64,000 bases of DNA from Desulfotruncus alcoholivorax DSM 16058 (GTDB lineage: Bacteria > Bacillota > Desulfotomaculia > Desulfotomaculales > Desulfallaceae): assembly GCF_000430885.1 (NCBI RefSeq), contig NZ_AUMW01000017.1:20120-84119 (forward strand), in the 5' to 3' direction. The position numbers and the translations under genes were made by a program. Positions 19,078-28,632 of this stretch are shown here, in pieces; the stretch's first letter is position 1; every line of letters begins with the position of its first letter. Under the pieces are notes generated by a model. It saw only the letters and a list, made by a program, of their open reading frames with translations. It searched no databases and was not told the DNA's origin.

Positions 19078-19737
19078 TTAACCAACCCAACCCTCTTGAT
19101 CATGGCTATCCTCTGCAATTTCCTGATCACCAGAGTCAACACCGGTATCCCTTTTTTCCTCCCGGTCTTCGATTGACGCGGCTGCCTCGAACAATCCCAA
19201 ACCTGCTTTTGCCAGAAGTTCCCCGGCCTCATCTTCCTGGCCCGCCAGCAGTTCCAACTGGGCTTCCAGAAAAGAGCGGAATTTTATTCTAAATACGCTG
19301 GCCTGCTTTTCCAAAAAACGGTATTCATCCATTAAAACCCTGACGCGTTCCTCCGCCTCCCTGATCCTGTAGCGTGCCCGTTCTCGCGCTTCCTGCAGGG
19401 TTTGTCCAGCCTTGGATTCAGCCTCGCCAATGATTTTCTCCGCGTTGAGGCGCGCGTCCTCCGTGATCATGTCCGCCTGCTGGCGGGCGTTGCGCATCAG
19501 GTCGTCTGCATTTTTCTGAGCCATAATCACAGCGTCCTTAATTATCTTTTCCATCTCCAGATACCGCGCTTTGGCCGCCTCGCTGGCTTCGAGTTTCTCC
19601 TTAAGTGACTGGTTTTCAACATACAATAACTCATAGTCACGTACCAACTGGTCCAGAAACTGATCCACTTCGTCTTCGCTGTAACCGCGAAAAGCTCGTT
19701 TAAATTCCTTCTTTTGAATATCCAGGGGAGTAAGCAC
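19078..19737 (-). CDS. divIVA: DivIVA family cell-division/polarity protein
   Basis: 219-aa coiled-coil protein. The N-terminal DivIVA lipid-binding domain is clear (LTPLDIQKKEFKRAFRGYSEDEVDQFLDQ), followed by a long coiled coil (about residues 30-165) and an acidic, disordered C-terminus. DivIVA binds strongly curved membrane at septa and poles and recruits division or polarity partners. GTG start at 19737 with GGAGGTGT upstream. Position after ylmH is classic for Firmicutes. Confidence 0.95.
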   Translation of the reverse strand: MLTPLDIQKKEFKRAFRGYSEDEVDQFLDQLVRDYELLYVENQSLKEKLEASEAAKARYLEMEKIIKDAVIMAQKNADDLMRNARQQADMITEDARLNAEKIIGEAESKAGQTLQEARERARYRIREAEERVRVLMDEYRFLEKQASVFRIKFRSFLEAQLELLAGQEDEAGELLAKAGLGLFEAAASIEDREEKRDTGVDSGDQEIAEDSHDQEGWVG

Positions 19738-19763
19738 CGGACCACACCTCCATAAAGATCTAA

Positions 19764-20546
19764 TTAAATGTACCGTCTTAGCAGTAAGCCCAAACGACCT
19801 TTTTTAGTCTTGCCTCCGGTTTCAATCACTTCAACGCGGCCCCTTCCCCGAACGGAAATCATATCTCCGGCGTTAACCCCGGCGGAAGGGTCCAAACAGG
19901 GACGCCAATTTAAATAAACCTTTCCGGACGTTATTTCCCCCGCCATTTTACTCCTGGAAAGCCCGAAACCATGCGCTGCAACAGCGTCAATGCGCATGGA
20001 TTGAACCGTGGTCTTAATCTCACGGCATTCCCTTGCGGGAAGAACCAAATCAGTCCGGCCGATTTCCCTGACACTAACCCCGGTACGTCCTACCGCTGTT
20101 AACCCGGACTTGATGTAGCCGGCAATTTCTTTGGCCACAATCAAGTGGGCGCCGTTTTCATCAACAAGTATATCCCCCAGCTTTTCCCGGCGGATGCCAA
20201 GTCCCATCAAAGCGCCCAGGTAATCCCGGTGGGTTACCGGCTTAAAACGGAAATTGCCCTTGATCTCCAAAAAAGCAAGTCCATCTTCCGTAACTTCAGG
20301 CAGGTAATCAGGAGAAATTAAAACCCGCGACCTTTCCGCCGCGGGGTAACCGCCGTCCACCCCGGCTGCCAGGCCGGGTATTGTTTCAACGGTTCTGGCT
20401 ATAAGCCCGCAGCGATAGGGGTCGTAAAAATCAGTAAACTGAGTCCGGTGAGTTTTCAAGGCTATTTCTCCAAGGTCCAGAACCCGGGCCAGGATTTCCC
20501 TGTCTTCCGGGGTTACTGCCGCATCCAGCAGCTTATCGCGGCTCAT
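19764..20546 (-). CDS. ylmH: YlmH-like RNA-binding protein with S4 domain
   Basis: 260-aa protein. N-terminal and middle regions match the YlmH family (TDFYDPYRCGL, RDYLGALMGLGIRREKLGDI). A C-terminal S4 RNA-binding domain lies near residues 180-245 (SMRIDAVAAHGFGLSRSKM, GKVYLNW). In Firmicutes YlmH sits between yggT and divIVA and is linked to division and ribosome quality control. Its stop is 26 nt from the DivIVA start and its start is 1 nt from the YggT stop. Confidence 0.93.
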   Translation of the reverse strand: MSRDKLLDAAVTPEDREILARVLDLGEIALKTHRTQFTDFYDPYRCGLIARTVETIPGLAAGVDGGYPAAERSRVLISPDYLPEVTEDGLAFLEIKGNFRFKPVTHRDYLGALMGLGIRREKLGDILVDENGAHLIVAKEIAGYIKSGLTAVGRTGVSVREIGRTDLVLPARECREIKTTVQSMRIDAVAAHGFGLSRSKMAGEITSGKVYLNWRPCLDPSAGVNAGDMISVRGRGRVEVIETGGKTKKGRLGLLLRRYI

Positions 20547-20547
20547 G

Positions 20548-20820
20548 TTAGAAAATCCCCAGTGAAAGCAAAATATTGGTCAAAAGCCTGCGCACCAGTT
20601 CCAGGGCAAAAAAAGCAGCAATGGGGGAAATATCCACCACACCGATTGGAGGGATAATCCTCCTAAAAAGCCCGAGAAAAGGTTCTGTCGTTTCATAAAT
20701 AAATTTTACCAGGGGCTGGTAAGGATTTAACCGAACCCAGGAAAGGATAATGCGAATAAAGATCAACCACGTGTAAACCTCAAAAGCCACATTAATAAAC
20801 GTTATAATGCCAATATTCAT
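20548..20820 (-). CDS. yggT: YggT family membrane protein
   Basis: 90-aa integral membrane protein with two hydrophobic segments (about residues 5-28 and 65-85) and the family motif WVRLNPYQPLVKFIYETTEPFLGLFRRIIPP between them. YggT proteins belong to the conserved sepF-yggT-ylmH-divIVA region and are linked to division or envelope maintenance; the biochemical role is not known. Confidence 0.93.
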   Translation of the reverse strand: MNIGIITFINVAFEVYTWLIFIRIILSWVRLNPYQPLVKFIYETTEPFLGLFRRIIPPIGVVDISPIAAFFALELVRRLLTNILLSLGIF

Positions 20821-20831
20821 AAGTCACCCCG

Positions 20832-21659
20832 TTATTTTTTATCTTGACCGGAAAGCTGGCGGGAACGCTGGCAGGCCCTTTCCACCGCCCGCCCCAACGC
20901 AATCCTGAGGCCCCCTTCCTCCAGGGCCAAAAGGCCCTCGATGGCCGTTCCGGCTGGAGTGGTTACCATATCCTTTAACATTCCGGGATGACGGTTTGTT
21001 TCCAGGATCATCTTGGCCGCACCCAGCATGGTCTGGGCCGCCAGAGTCTGTGCCTTGTCGCGGGGCAAACCCATCCGGACGCCGGCATCCGACAATGCCT
21101 CGGCTATAACATACATATATGCCGGGCCACTGCCGCTAAGACCTGTTACGGCATCCATCAAGTTTTCCGGAACCGGCACCGCCCGGCCCACAGCGCCGAA
21201 CAATGCCAGAGCCAGTTCCCGGTGCTTTTCGCCGGCCCATTTACCGCAGCAAACCGCAGTGGCACCTTCGCCAACCAGTGCGGGGGTATTGGGCATAACC
21301 CTTACCACGGGTACCTTATCCAGCAGAAATTTTTCTATGTATAAGGTTGATATCCCTGCAGCTATGGATATTATTATTTGTTGCTGGCTTATTTTGCCTC
21401 CGATGGCCTTTAACACCTCGCCCAGCACAAAGGGCTTAACAGACAAAATAATAATGTCGGCACCCTCAACAACGGCAGCATTATCGGAGGTAACCTGAAT
21501 TTCGAATTTTTCTTTAAGATGGTTGATACGGTGTTCGTTTACATCACTGGCTATTAGCTTTTCCGGCGTAACCAGCCCGGCTTTGATAAAACCAGCCATC
21601 AGTGCCTCGGCCATGGCGCCCCCGCCAATAAAGCCAATGGTGTAGTTTATTTGGGTCAT
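20832..21659 (-). CDS. proC: Pyrroline-5-carboxylate reductase
   Basis: About 275 aa. It catalyses the last step of proline synthesis, NAD(P)H-dependent reduction of pyrroline-5-carboxylate. The N-terminal Rossmann motif GFIGGGAMAEAL and the C-terminal signature (VTTPAGTAIEGLLALEEGGLR) are complete. A central VRVMPNTPALVGEGATA is also typical. The ATG at 21659 has AAGGA 9 nt upstream and gives the usual family length; in-frame ATGs at 21665 and 21677 would add 2 or 6 residues. It lies between sepF and yggT, a normal Gram-positive arrangement. Confidence 0.95.
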   Translation of the reverse strand: MTQINYTIGFIGGGAMAEALMAGFIKAGLVTPEKLIASDVNEHRINHLKEKFEIQVTSDNAAVVEGADIIILSVKPFVLGEVLKAIGGKISQQQIIISIAAGISTLYIEKFLLDKVPVVRVMPNTPALVGEGATAVCCGKWAGEKHRELALALFGAVGRAVPVPENLMDAVTGLSGSGPAYMYVIAEALSDAGVRMGLPRDKAQTLAAQTMLGAAKMILETNRHPGMLKDMVTTPAGTAIEGLLALEEGGLRIALGRAVERACQRSRQLSGQDKK

Positions 21660-21690
21660 TTCCATGCATCCTTCCATAACCTTATGTACA

Positions 21691-22134
21691 TTATTTCATC
21701 CAGGCAAAAATTCCCTTTTCTTTAATATTTCCGTCAAAATCCCCTTCAATACCAACATTGCTGGGCACGGAGAGGAATATGCCCTTCCCAACCTTTTGCA
21801 TGCTCCCATCAAGGGCATAGGTGGCACCGCTTACGAAATCCACCACCCGTTTGGCCAGTTCGGAATCCGCCTGTTCCAGGTTAATTATCACCGGCCTCCG
21901 GTTCTTCAGATTATCGGCTATTGCAGGCACATCATCAAAACTTGCGGGCTCAATAACCACAACCCGCACCTGGCGCTGTGTATGAAGGCTCACCACCTGG
22001 CCACGGTTCTTTTTCGGTTTTTGCAACAGAACCGGTTCCTCTTCAACGGCGCGGAGGTCTTGCTCCCTGTCATCCAGTTGTTCCTCTTCAAAGCCCATAA
22101 AATTCAGCATTTTGTCCATAAATCTTCTTGCCAA
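21691..22134 (-). CDS. sepF: Cell division protein SepF
   Basis: 147 aa. An N-terminal amphipathic membrane-targeting helix (ARRFMDKMLNFMGF), an acidic linker and a C-terminal SepF core (RPVIINLEQADSELAKRVVDFVSGATYALDG) are all present. SepF ties FtsZ filaments to the membrane and bundles them. No ftsZ lies in the window. Starts 15 nt after the YggS gene. Confidence 0.96.
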   Translation of the reverse strand: MARRFMDKMLNFMGFEEEQLDDREQDLRAVEEEPVLLQKPKKNRGQVVSLHTQRQVRVVVIEPASFDDVPAIADNLKNRRPVIINLEQADSELAKRVVDFVSGATYALDGSMQKVGKGIFLSVPSNVGIEGDFDGNIKEKGIFAWMK

Positions 22135-22148
22135 ATTAGCCCACCCCT

Positions 22149-22838
22149 TTATTGATCTATGCGAGCACCGAAGATCGCCGTGCCCAGGCGCAACATATCA
22201 GAGCCTTCTTCCACAGCCACCTCATAATCATTGGTCATGCCCATGGACAGGTGTTTAAGCTCCACACCACTTATCTTCTCATTCAACTCCCGGGACAATA
22301 ACCGCAATTCCCTAAAAAACGGCCTGGCTTCCTGCGGGTTATCCACAAACGGCGCAATGGTCATTAACCCCTCAACCTTTATGTGCCCCAGATTCTTTAA
22401 CTCAGTAATAAAATCATAAGCCTCGCCGGGATTGATGCCATATTTGGTTTCCTCACCGGAAACATTCACCTGAACCAATACCCTGGGGATTATTTCCATT
22501 CGTGCCGCCTGGCGGTCCAATTCGACAGCCAGGTTCCAACTATCCAGCGAATGAATCAGTTCCACCTTCCCCAGAACATGTTTGACCTTATTGGTTTGCA
22601 AGTGGCCGATCAAGTGCCAGTGCAGGCTGGAAGGAATCTTATCAACCTTGGCCGACAGTTCCTGAACCCTGTTCTCACCCAGATCCGTTACACCTGCTGC
22701 TACGGCCTCCATGATTCTGGGCACATCAACCCGCTTGGTAACCGCTATGATTTTAATGGTTTGCGGGTCCCGGCCCGCCCGAAATGCGGCAAGCCGCACC
22801 CTCTCCCTGATATTGATAAGGTTTTCCCGCACACTCAA
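22149..22838 (-). CDS. YggS family PLP-binding protein
   Basis: 229-aa PLP-binding protein of the YggS/PROSC family, a TIM-barrel that buffers pyridoxal phosphate and influences amino-acid homeostasis. Seen: the PLP-lysine region IAVTKRVD, GENRVQE, WHLIGHLQTNKVK and the C-terminal phosphate-binding LSMGMTNDYEVAVEEG. Length is standard. Located upstream of sepF as in other Firmicutes. Confidence 0.95.
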   Translation of the reverse strand: MSVRENLINIRERVRLAAFRAGRDPQTIKIIAVTKRVDVPRIMEAVAAGVTDLGENRVQELSAKVDKIPSSLHWHLIGHLQTNKVKHVLGKVELIHSLDSWNLAVELDRQAARMEIIPRVLVQVNVSGEETKYGINPGEAYDFITELKNLGHIKVEGLMTIAPFVDNPQEARPFFRELRLLSRELNEKISGVELKHLSMGMTNDYEVAVEEGSDMLRLGTAIFGARIDQ

Positions 22839-22849
22839 AAAACCATCCC

Positions 22850-23797
22850 CTAACTGCCCAGCCTGCTGCCTTCCGAGGCCCAGTCCGGGTTGACGACATA
22901 TCGAACCGTATTACTGAGACGTTTACCCCTTACACTAACCAATCCGTTTAACCGCCCTTCAACGGTAACCGGGGCAAAGGTTACGGTTTGTTTTTCCACC
23001 AGGTAAAGGCCGGGATTCCCGTCCTTAAACACAATCGCGCCTTCAGGTACAAGCCAGCCTTCCAGCCTCTCCAGCGCCAGGTCCATCTTTTGGCGGCGCC
23101 CATGAACAAAACTTTCCGGGTAATTATCATCAACTTGAATGAACATGGTATAGCTGTTTTTTTCATTCCACAACCTGATTATATTACCCCGAATAACCTG
23201 CTTACCCTGGCTCAGTGTTACTTTCAATCCCTTTTTAAAAAGCTCACCTGAGGCATCACCCGCCAGGTCAACCCGAAGATAGATTACTATCGGGTTGAGG
23301 TTGTCCACAACCTTGCCAATTAATGTTCCTCCGGAAACTTCTTCGCTCCCGTCATCACCGGAACTGTTACTTATTTTCTCAACGGCTTCCATGTCCAATA
23401 CGTCCGTCATGCCAGGGTCAAGTAAATTCTCCAGACCGTCTAAATGAGTGCAAAAAATCCCTGCCCCGGGGCTTATGATTGTTTCTTTAGACACTCCGTT
23501 AATCCGGGCAACAGGAGCGCCCACCCGCAACCGGTCGCCATCCCTGGCCAGCAACTGCAGTTTGCCTGACGAGGGAGCCTTGATAGTTTCCTCCCGCCTG
23601 ATAATGGTACCTTCAACCGGCACCGACTTGATACTTTCTTGCCAGGTCAACTGCTGAACGTCCAGCATCCTGGCCACTATTGCGCCCTTGGCAAAACCCA
23701 GGGTACTGAAAACACCCCAAACCGCAACAGTTAATATGCCAACAAGCATTGCCAGCACCAAAATAAACCGGCCGGGATGAAGCTTGTACTTCCCCAC
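22850..23797 (-). CDS. HlyD-like membrane-anchored protein
   Basis: 315-aa protein with one N-terminal transmembrane helix (residues 10-32) and an extracytoplasmic part. It contains a biotinyl-lipoyl-like barrel split around residues 55-105 (EGTIIRREETIKAPSSGKL, then DGDRLRVGAPVARI) and beta-rich domains typical of periplasmic adaptor (HlyD) folds. In Firmicutes a protein of this kind precedes yggS and sepF. No ABC partner lies beside it, so a role in an efflux pump is not established; an envelope role linked to division is equally possible. Confidence 0.75.
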   Translation of the reverse strand: MGKYKLHPGRFILVLAMLVGILTVAVWGVFSTLGFAKGAIVARMLDVQQLTWQESIKSVPVEGTIIRREETIKAPSSGKLQLLARDGDRLRVGAPVARINGVSKETIISPGAGIFCTHLDGLENLLDPGMTDVLDMEAVEKISNSSGDDGSEEVSGGTLIGKVVDNLNPIVIYLRVDLAGDASGELFKKGLKVTLSQGKQVIRGNIIRLWNEKNSYTMFIQVDDNYPESFVHGRRQKMDLALERLEGWLVPEGAIVFKDGNPGLYLVEKQTVTFAPVTVEGRLNGLVSVRGKRLSNTVRYVVNPDWASEGSRLGS

Positions 23798-23879
23798 AAC
23801 TTCCCCCCTGTAAAAAATTGCATGATATAAAATAGTACCTCACAAAAAAAAAATTTCCTGCCGGTATCAAACAATTTAT

Positions 23880-25268
23880 TTAATTTAATATTTGACGCCT
23901 GTTTTCCAAAGGCAAGTATACGGAAAAAACCGTGCCCTTGCCGGTATTGCTTTTTACTTCCACACTTCCGCCATGCCCGATGACAATGTGTTTAACAATG
24001 GCCAGGCCAAGTCCAATCCCGCCCAGTTCCCGGGACCTGGCCTTATCTACCCGGTAGAACCTTTCAAATATTCTGGGCAGGCTGTCAGCTGGAATCCCCA
24101 CGCCGGTGTCCGCCACATCAACCCTGATTTCATCCCCGTGCAGGCAGGCACCAACCGTGACACTTCCTCCGGCAGGCGTATATTTGATCGCGTTGTCCAT
24201 TAGATTAATCATCACCTGGGCCAGCATATCCGGGTCGCCGTAGAGGGGAGGCAAGCGGGAAGGCAGGTTGGCCCTGATTTCGATTTGCTTTTCCTCGGCC
24301 TGGGGACCGCAAATGGCCAGAACCCTGTCAAACAACTGCCCAATTTCAACCTGCAGCCACTTGTGCACCCCCCTGCGCTCCTCAATCTTGGAAAGGTACA
24401 TTAATTCATCCACCAGTTTGGCCAGGCGCCTGGTCTCCGTATTAATAATATTTAAAAAATGTTTGGTCATTTCGGGATCTTCCGTACCGCTGTCCAGCAG
24501 TGTCTCAACAAATCCTCTGATCGATGTCAAAGGGGTTCTAAGCTCATGTGATACATTGGCCACAAACTCACTGCGCATCTGTTCCATGCGCTTGCGTTCG
24601 GTAATGTCCCGCAATAGTATCACCGCGCCACCCTGGTTGCTGACATTCAGGGGTGTAATACGAAGGTTGAAAGTACGCGGCTCGGGGGAAATAAACTCCA
24701 CTTCGCTGGTATGCGGCTTACCGCAGAACTGAACCCTTTTCAGTGCAGTATCCAGGTCAAAGTTATTTATCGCCTCCATCAGATTTTTCCCGGTACACTC
24801 AGCCTGGTCCAGGCCAAACATCATTTCGGCAGCCGGATTAACCATAATTACCCGTTCTTCACGGTCCACCGCGATAACTCCGTCAGCCATACTGTTGAGT
24901 ATAGCCTGAGCCCTGTTTTTTTCCTCCGTAATCTCTTCTATGGTTAGCCGCAGCCGGTCCGCCATGTCGTTGATGCTCCTGGCCAAATCCCCTATTTCAT
25001 CGGGAGTGTTGATTTCCAGGTGGCGTTCTAAATTACCCCTGGCAATTTCTTTGGAAACACCGATGATTTCATTGAGCGGTCTGATTACCCGGCGGTAGAG
25101 AACCCAGGCCAGGCCGACCGCAAACGGAAACGCCAGCACAATGGCCTCGAAAATATCGAGCTTATCCACCGCGTAAAGCTTTAAAATAGTATAAAACAGC
25201 AGCAGCATAAAAAAATAACTGGCAACCGGACGCCAGCCAATACCGCGGAAAAACTGCAGGAAATTCAA
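23880..25268 (-). CDS. PhoR-like sensor histidine kinase
   Basis: 462-aa membrane kinase. Two closely spaced transmembrane helices (about 15-30 and 38-58) leave almost no extracellular loop. They are followed by a HAMP domain (60-110), a PAS domain (120-215, NSMADGVIAVDREERVIMVNPAAE), a HisKA box (ANVSHELRTPLTSIRG, phospho-acceptor His near 241) and a HATPase domain with N box (MINLMDNAIKYT), DTGVGIP and GIGLGLAIVKHI. The architecture matches PhoR/PnpS phosphate sensors. It overlaps the response regulator gene by 4 nt. No pst or phoU genes are in the window, so the phosphate role is by family resemblance. Confidence 0.9.
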   Translation of the reverse strand: MNFLQFFRGIGWRPVASYFFMLLLFYTILKLYAVDKLDIFEAIVLAFPFAVGLAWVLYRRVIRPLNEIIGVSKEIARGNLERHLEINTPDEIGDLARSINDMADRLRLTIEEITEEKNRAQAILNSMADGVIAVDREERVIMVNPAAEMMFGLDQAECTGKNLMEAINNFDLDTALKRVQFCGKPHTSEVEFISPEPRTFNLRITPLNVSNQGGAVILLRDITERKRMEQMRSEFVANVSHELRTPLTSIRGFVETLLDSGTEDPEMTKHFLNIINTETRRLAKLVDELMYLSKIEERRGVHKWLQVEIGQLFDRVLAICGPQAEEKQIEIRANLPSRLPPLYGDPDMLAQVMINLMDNAIKYTPAGGSVTVGACLHGDEIRVDVADTGVGIPADSLPRIFERFYRVDKARSRELGGIGLGLAIVKHIVIGHGGSVEVKSNTGKGTVFSVYLPLENRRQILN

Positions 25269-25984
25269 TCCGGCACCTCCCTGAATCTGTAGCCAACACC
25301 CCTGACTGTTTCAATATATTGCGCCACGCCCGGGTATTTTTCAAGCTTTTGTCTGAGATGCCTGATATGCACGTCAACCGTGCGCGAGTCACCGGGAAAG
25401 TCATAGCCCCAGATTTTTTCAAGCAAATGTTCCCGGGAAAAAACTTTACCCGGCTCACCGGCCATAAAACGCAAAAGCTCAAACTCCTTGGGGGTTAGGT
25501 CCTGCTTCTCGCCGTCCACCAGTACCTCAAATCTATCCTGGTCTATCACCAACCGGCCAAGAACCATTCTCCCGCCTACGTCTTCCGGTTCCCCATCTTC
25601 AGCGCACGGCTGAAGCCTGCGCAGTCTGGCTTTCACCCTGGCCACCAATTCCCTGGGGCTGAATGGTTTGGTCACATAATCGTCGGCGCCTATTTCCAGA
25701 CCCAGGATTTTGTCCAACTCGTCACCCTTCGCGCTTAACATAATTACCGGGATGTTCCTGGTCTCCGGTTGCCGGTTCAACTGCCGGCATACTTCAAGCC
25801 CGTCTATCAATGGCAGCATGATATCCAGAATGATCAGGTCCGGCTTTCCATTGCGGGCTTGTTCTATCGCCTGCCGGCCGTCGTAAGCCGCAATAACCTC
25901 CAACCCTTCCCTTTCCAGGTTAAACCTGAGCAATTCCACAATATTCTTTTCATCATCCACCACCAGTATTCTGGGCAAATCCAT
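25265..25984 (-). CDS. OmpR/PhoB-family response regulator
   Basis: 239 aa. The N-terminal receiver has the acidic pair in VDDE, phospho-acceptor Asp in LIILDIMLP, and the conserved Lys in DDYVTKPF. A C-terminal winged-helix DNA-binding domain follows (LTPKEFELLRFMAGEPGKVFSREHLLEKIWG, RTVDVHIRHLRQKLE). The ATG at 25984 is chosen: it overlaps the pgeF stop as TGATG and has GGGGG upstream; the longer frame to 26080 is internal to pgeF. Partner of the downstream kinase. Confidence 0.94.
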   Translation of the reverse strand: MDLPRILVVDDEKNIVELLRFNLEREGLEVIAAYDGRQAIEQARNGKPDLIILDIMLPLIDGLEVCRQLNRQPETRNIPVIMLSAKGDELDKILGLEIGADDYVTKPFSPRELVARVKARLRRLQPCAEDGEPEDVGGRMVLGRLVIDQDRFEVLVDGEKQDLTPKEFELLRFMAGEPGKVFSREHLLEKIWGYDFPGDSRTVDVHIRHLRQKLEKYPGVAQYIETVRGVGYRFREVPD

Positions 25985-26841
25985 CAACCCCCGGTTAACA
26001 TTATTAAAGAAGCCATTCGCCCGGTCCGGCCGCTTTCCCCCCGGTGTGAAAAAAACAAGTCTTTTCGGCAGGCCGTGCAATAGCCGGCCACAGTTATATT
26101 GGCCGGGCGAATCCCCGCCTCCAGAAGCACCCGGCGGTTAATTTCCGGCAGGTTTAACCACCATTTTCCGGGCCCGCCCGGGCGGGCGAAACCGGCATAT
26201 CCGGGCAAACACTGCTCAACTTTTTTCATCACCGGCGCATCCACTTCATAGCAGCACGGGCCAATTGACGGGCCTATGGCGGCAATAATATCCCCCGCCT
26301 CGCAGCCATGCTCCTTACGCATGTGCTGAACGGTCGCCGCGCCAATGCGCAATACGGTTCCCTTCCACCCTGCGTGGGCCAGGGCCACCACTTTGCGCAC
26401 CGGGTCCGTAAAAAACAGCGGTACGCAATCGGCATAGTAGCTGGAAAGCAGGACACCGGGCTCCGCCGTCACCAGTGCGTCCACGCCTGGAATGGCATCA
26501 TCCCGGAACAATGACCCTCTGCCGCAAAAGGAGGTCCCCACCGTAACCACCTTAGCACCATGCACCTGCTGCCCCGCAACCATTTGGGAAATATCGGCGC
26601 CAAGCAACCGGCAAACCCGTTTCCGGTTTGTGATTACTTGATCAGGTTCATCCCCAACATGCAGTCCCATATTCAGAGAACCATAAGGTGCCACGCTTAC
26701 ACCACCCCGGCGGGTGGTATAAGCGTGCACCACACCTCTGCAGGCAGACAAAGCAGGCACGGTTAAAAAAACCAAATTATCATGTTCATTGATAACAAAA
26801 CCATGTTCCAATGAATTTGAGTCTCCTTTAATTCGGAACAT
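25984..26841 (-). CDS. pgeF: Purine nucleoside phosphorylase-type laccase-domain protein (YfiH)
   Basis: 285 aa, DUF152/YfiH laccase-domain family. Metal-site residues are visible: the His in QQVHG, the Cys in YYADCVPL and the His in LAHAGWKGT. Members cleave purine nucleosides or act as peptidoglycan amino-acid editing factors (PgeF/YlmD), and in Gram-positives they often sit near the division cluster. Coupled to the response regulator gene by a one-base overlap. Confidence 0.92.
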   Translation of the reverse strand: MFRIKGDSNSLEHGFVINEHDNLVFLTVPALSACRGVVHAYTTRRGGVSVAPYGSLNMGLHVGDEPDQVITNRKRVCRLLGADISQMVAGQQVHGAKVVTVGTSFCGRGSLFRDDAIPGVDALVTAEPGVLLSSYYADCVPLFFTDPVRKVVALAHAGWKGTVLRIGAATVQHMRKEHGCEAGDIIAAIGPSIGPCCYEVDAPVMKKVEQCLPGYAGFARPGGPGKWWLNLPEINRRVLLEAGIRPANITVAGYCTACRKDLFFSHRGESGRTGRMASLIMLTGG

Positions 26842-26842
26842 T

Positions 26843-28399
26843 TTACCCGGCCTTGACTTCGGCCAAAAGAATCTCCAAATCTTTGAGCCGTTTCATAACC
26901 AGGTTAAAATCAGCCTGTTCGGGCGCTGATTTTAAAAATGCATCCATTTTTGCCGCCACTGCATGATAGGCCTGCTGTAGATCCTCAGCGCTGAATTCGG
27001 CTCCAGGGGTGAGTTGAATTGTCTCCTGCCAGGCCGGCGCGTATGCATCTACCCTTGTTTTTTCCGGAATTAATTTTTCCATAGCAGCAAGGGCTTCCGG
27101 ATCCCCATGCACCAGGAAAACCCGCCCCGGCAGTTTATTGAAGGAACCCAGCCATTCCAGCAAGCCCTCCTGATCCGCATGCGATGAGTAGCCGTCAATT
27201 GACTTGATTCCGGCTTTAACCGCAATTTCCTCACCATGAATGCGAATGGAGCCAACCCCGCTCAACAGCCGCTGGCCCTTTGTCCCGGGAGCCTGGTAAC
27301 CGACAAATAAAACAGTACATTCCGGGCGCCATAAATTATGCTTCAAATGGTGTTTAATCCGCCCGGCGTCACACATTCCACTGGCTGACAGGACAATGGC
27401 CCCGCTTTTAATTTCGTTGATTTGCCTGGACTCATCAGCAGTGCGTGAGAAATGCAGGTTGGGCATAGCCAGGGGATTAATGCCACTGGCAATCAGCTTG
27501 CCGGTATCCTGATCAAAATAATTGGGGTGCTTCATAAAAACTTCAGTGGCCGCCACCGCCATGGGGCTGTCGATAAAGACCTGCACCGGTGGAATTTCGT
27601 TTTTAATCACAAGCTGGCCGATATCATACAGCAAGTCCTGGGTACGTTCCACCGCAAAGGCGGGAATAATGACATTGCCACCCCTGTCATAGGTCTCCTT
27701 GATTACCTGCCGCAATTTTTCAAGCCTGTGTCCTTTATCTTGATGCAGCCTGTCACCATACGTACATTCCATTACCAGGTAATCGGCTTCATCAATAAGT
27801 GCGGGGTCATTAACAAACGGCTTGTCTTTAGCACCCAGATCGCCGCTAAAGACAAGTTTAGTCTGCTTGGTCCCCTCACGCACCCATATTTCCAAAATTG
27901 CAGAACCAAGGATATGGCCCGCATCATTAAAACGAATGGATATATTATTATCAAGACTGATGACCTGTTTATATTTTACCCGCTCAATTTCCCTGACACA
28001 ACCAAAAGCGTCCTCAGCCGTATAGATGGGATCCAATAATTTCTTGCCGGCTCGCCTGGCCTTGCGGTTCAGACGTTCAATCTCCATTTCCTGAATGTGG
28101 CCGCTGTCCGGAAGCAGCACCTCCAGGAGATCCACTGTGGCATCCGTGGCTAACGCGCGCCCTTTAAAACCGTTTTTATAAAACTTCGGTACCAGGCCGC
28201 TGTGGTCAATATGAGCGTGCGTAAGCAATAAATAATCAACACTGGCCGGTATCACAGCAAATGGAAGATAATTTCGTTCACGTGACAGCCGGTGGCCCTG
28301 AAACATTCCGCAGTCAACCATAATTTTTTTATCCCCGGTTTCCAAAAGATAGCAGGAACCGGTTACTGTCTGAGCCGCCCCGTAGAATGTAATTTGCAT
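26843..28399 (-). CDS. MBL-fold beta-CASP metallo-hydrolase (CPSF/YSH1-like)
   Basis: 518 aa. The metallo-beta-lactamase motif is seen as THAHIDHSG near residue 57, with motif 3 His in FNDAGHILGSA and motif 4 Asp in FSGDLG. A beta-CASP domain occupies the centre (PAFAVERTQDLLYDI, SGMCDAGRI). The C-terminal RMMBL segment ends the catalytic part (IDGYSSHADQEGLLEW, VFLVHGD). A roughly 80-residue helical tail follows. Family members are RNA exo- or endonucleases, so an mRNA-processing role is likely. ATG at 28399 with GGAGG 6 nt upstream; the upstream extension to 28558 covers a repeat element and is not coding. Confidence 0.92.
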   Translation of the reverse strand: MQITFYGAAQTVTGSCYLLETGDKKIMVDCGMFQGHRLSRERNYLPFAVIPASVDYLLLTHAHIDHSGLVPKFYKNGFKGRALATDATVDLLEVLLPDSGHIQEMEIERLNRKARRAGKKLLDPIYTAEDAFGCVREIERVKYKQVISLDNNISIRFNDAGHILGSAILEIWVREGTKQTKLVFSGDLGAKDKPFVNDPALIDEADYLVMECTYGDRLHQDKGHRLEKLRQVIKETYDRGGNVIIPAFAVERTQDLLYDIGQLVIKNEIPPVQVFIDSPMAVAATEVFMKHPNYFDQDTGKLIASGINPLAMPNLHFSRTADESRQINEIKSGAIVLSASGMCDAGRIKHHLKHNLWRPECTVLFVGYQAPGTKGQRLLSGVGSIRIHGEEIAVKAGIKSIDGYSSHADQEGLLEWLGSFNKLPGRVFLVHGDPEALAAMEKLIPEKTRVDAYAPAWQETIQLTPGAEFSAEDLQQAYHAVAAKMDAFLKSAPEQADFNLVMKRLKDLEILLAEVKAG

Positions 28400-28455
28400 G
28401 ACCAACCTCCAATTTTTCTTTGTTATAAAGCAACATTTTTTACGGTAATAAGGAA

Positions 28456-28509
28456 AAGGGACACGCCTCCTCTTTAGGGTTGTAAATTTCGGGTCGGAGG
28501 TATGTCCCC
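28456..28509. repeat. GGGACAC...TGTCCCC palindromic repeat, copy 1
   Basis: Inverted repeat GGGACACGCCTCC / GGAGGTATGTCCCC around a 26-nt loop, between the beta-CASP gene and fmdB. A shorter relative lies at 28943-28971 on the other side of fmdB. Resembles a dispersed intergenic repeat. Confidence 0.6.
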
Positions 28510-28632
28510 GATTAATGTATTTAACTGTTCTCTGCCCACCCCGGCAATCCCTGCCCAATGGGCAAAAATAAACGACCCTTGACAGAATATGCGTAAGGGC
28601 ATAAATTAGTTAATGGAAAGGAGTGTTTTAAT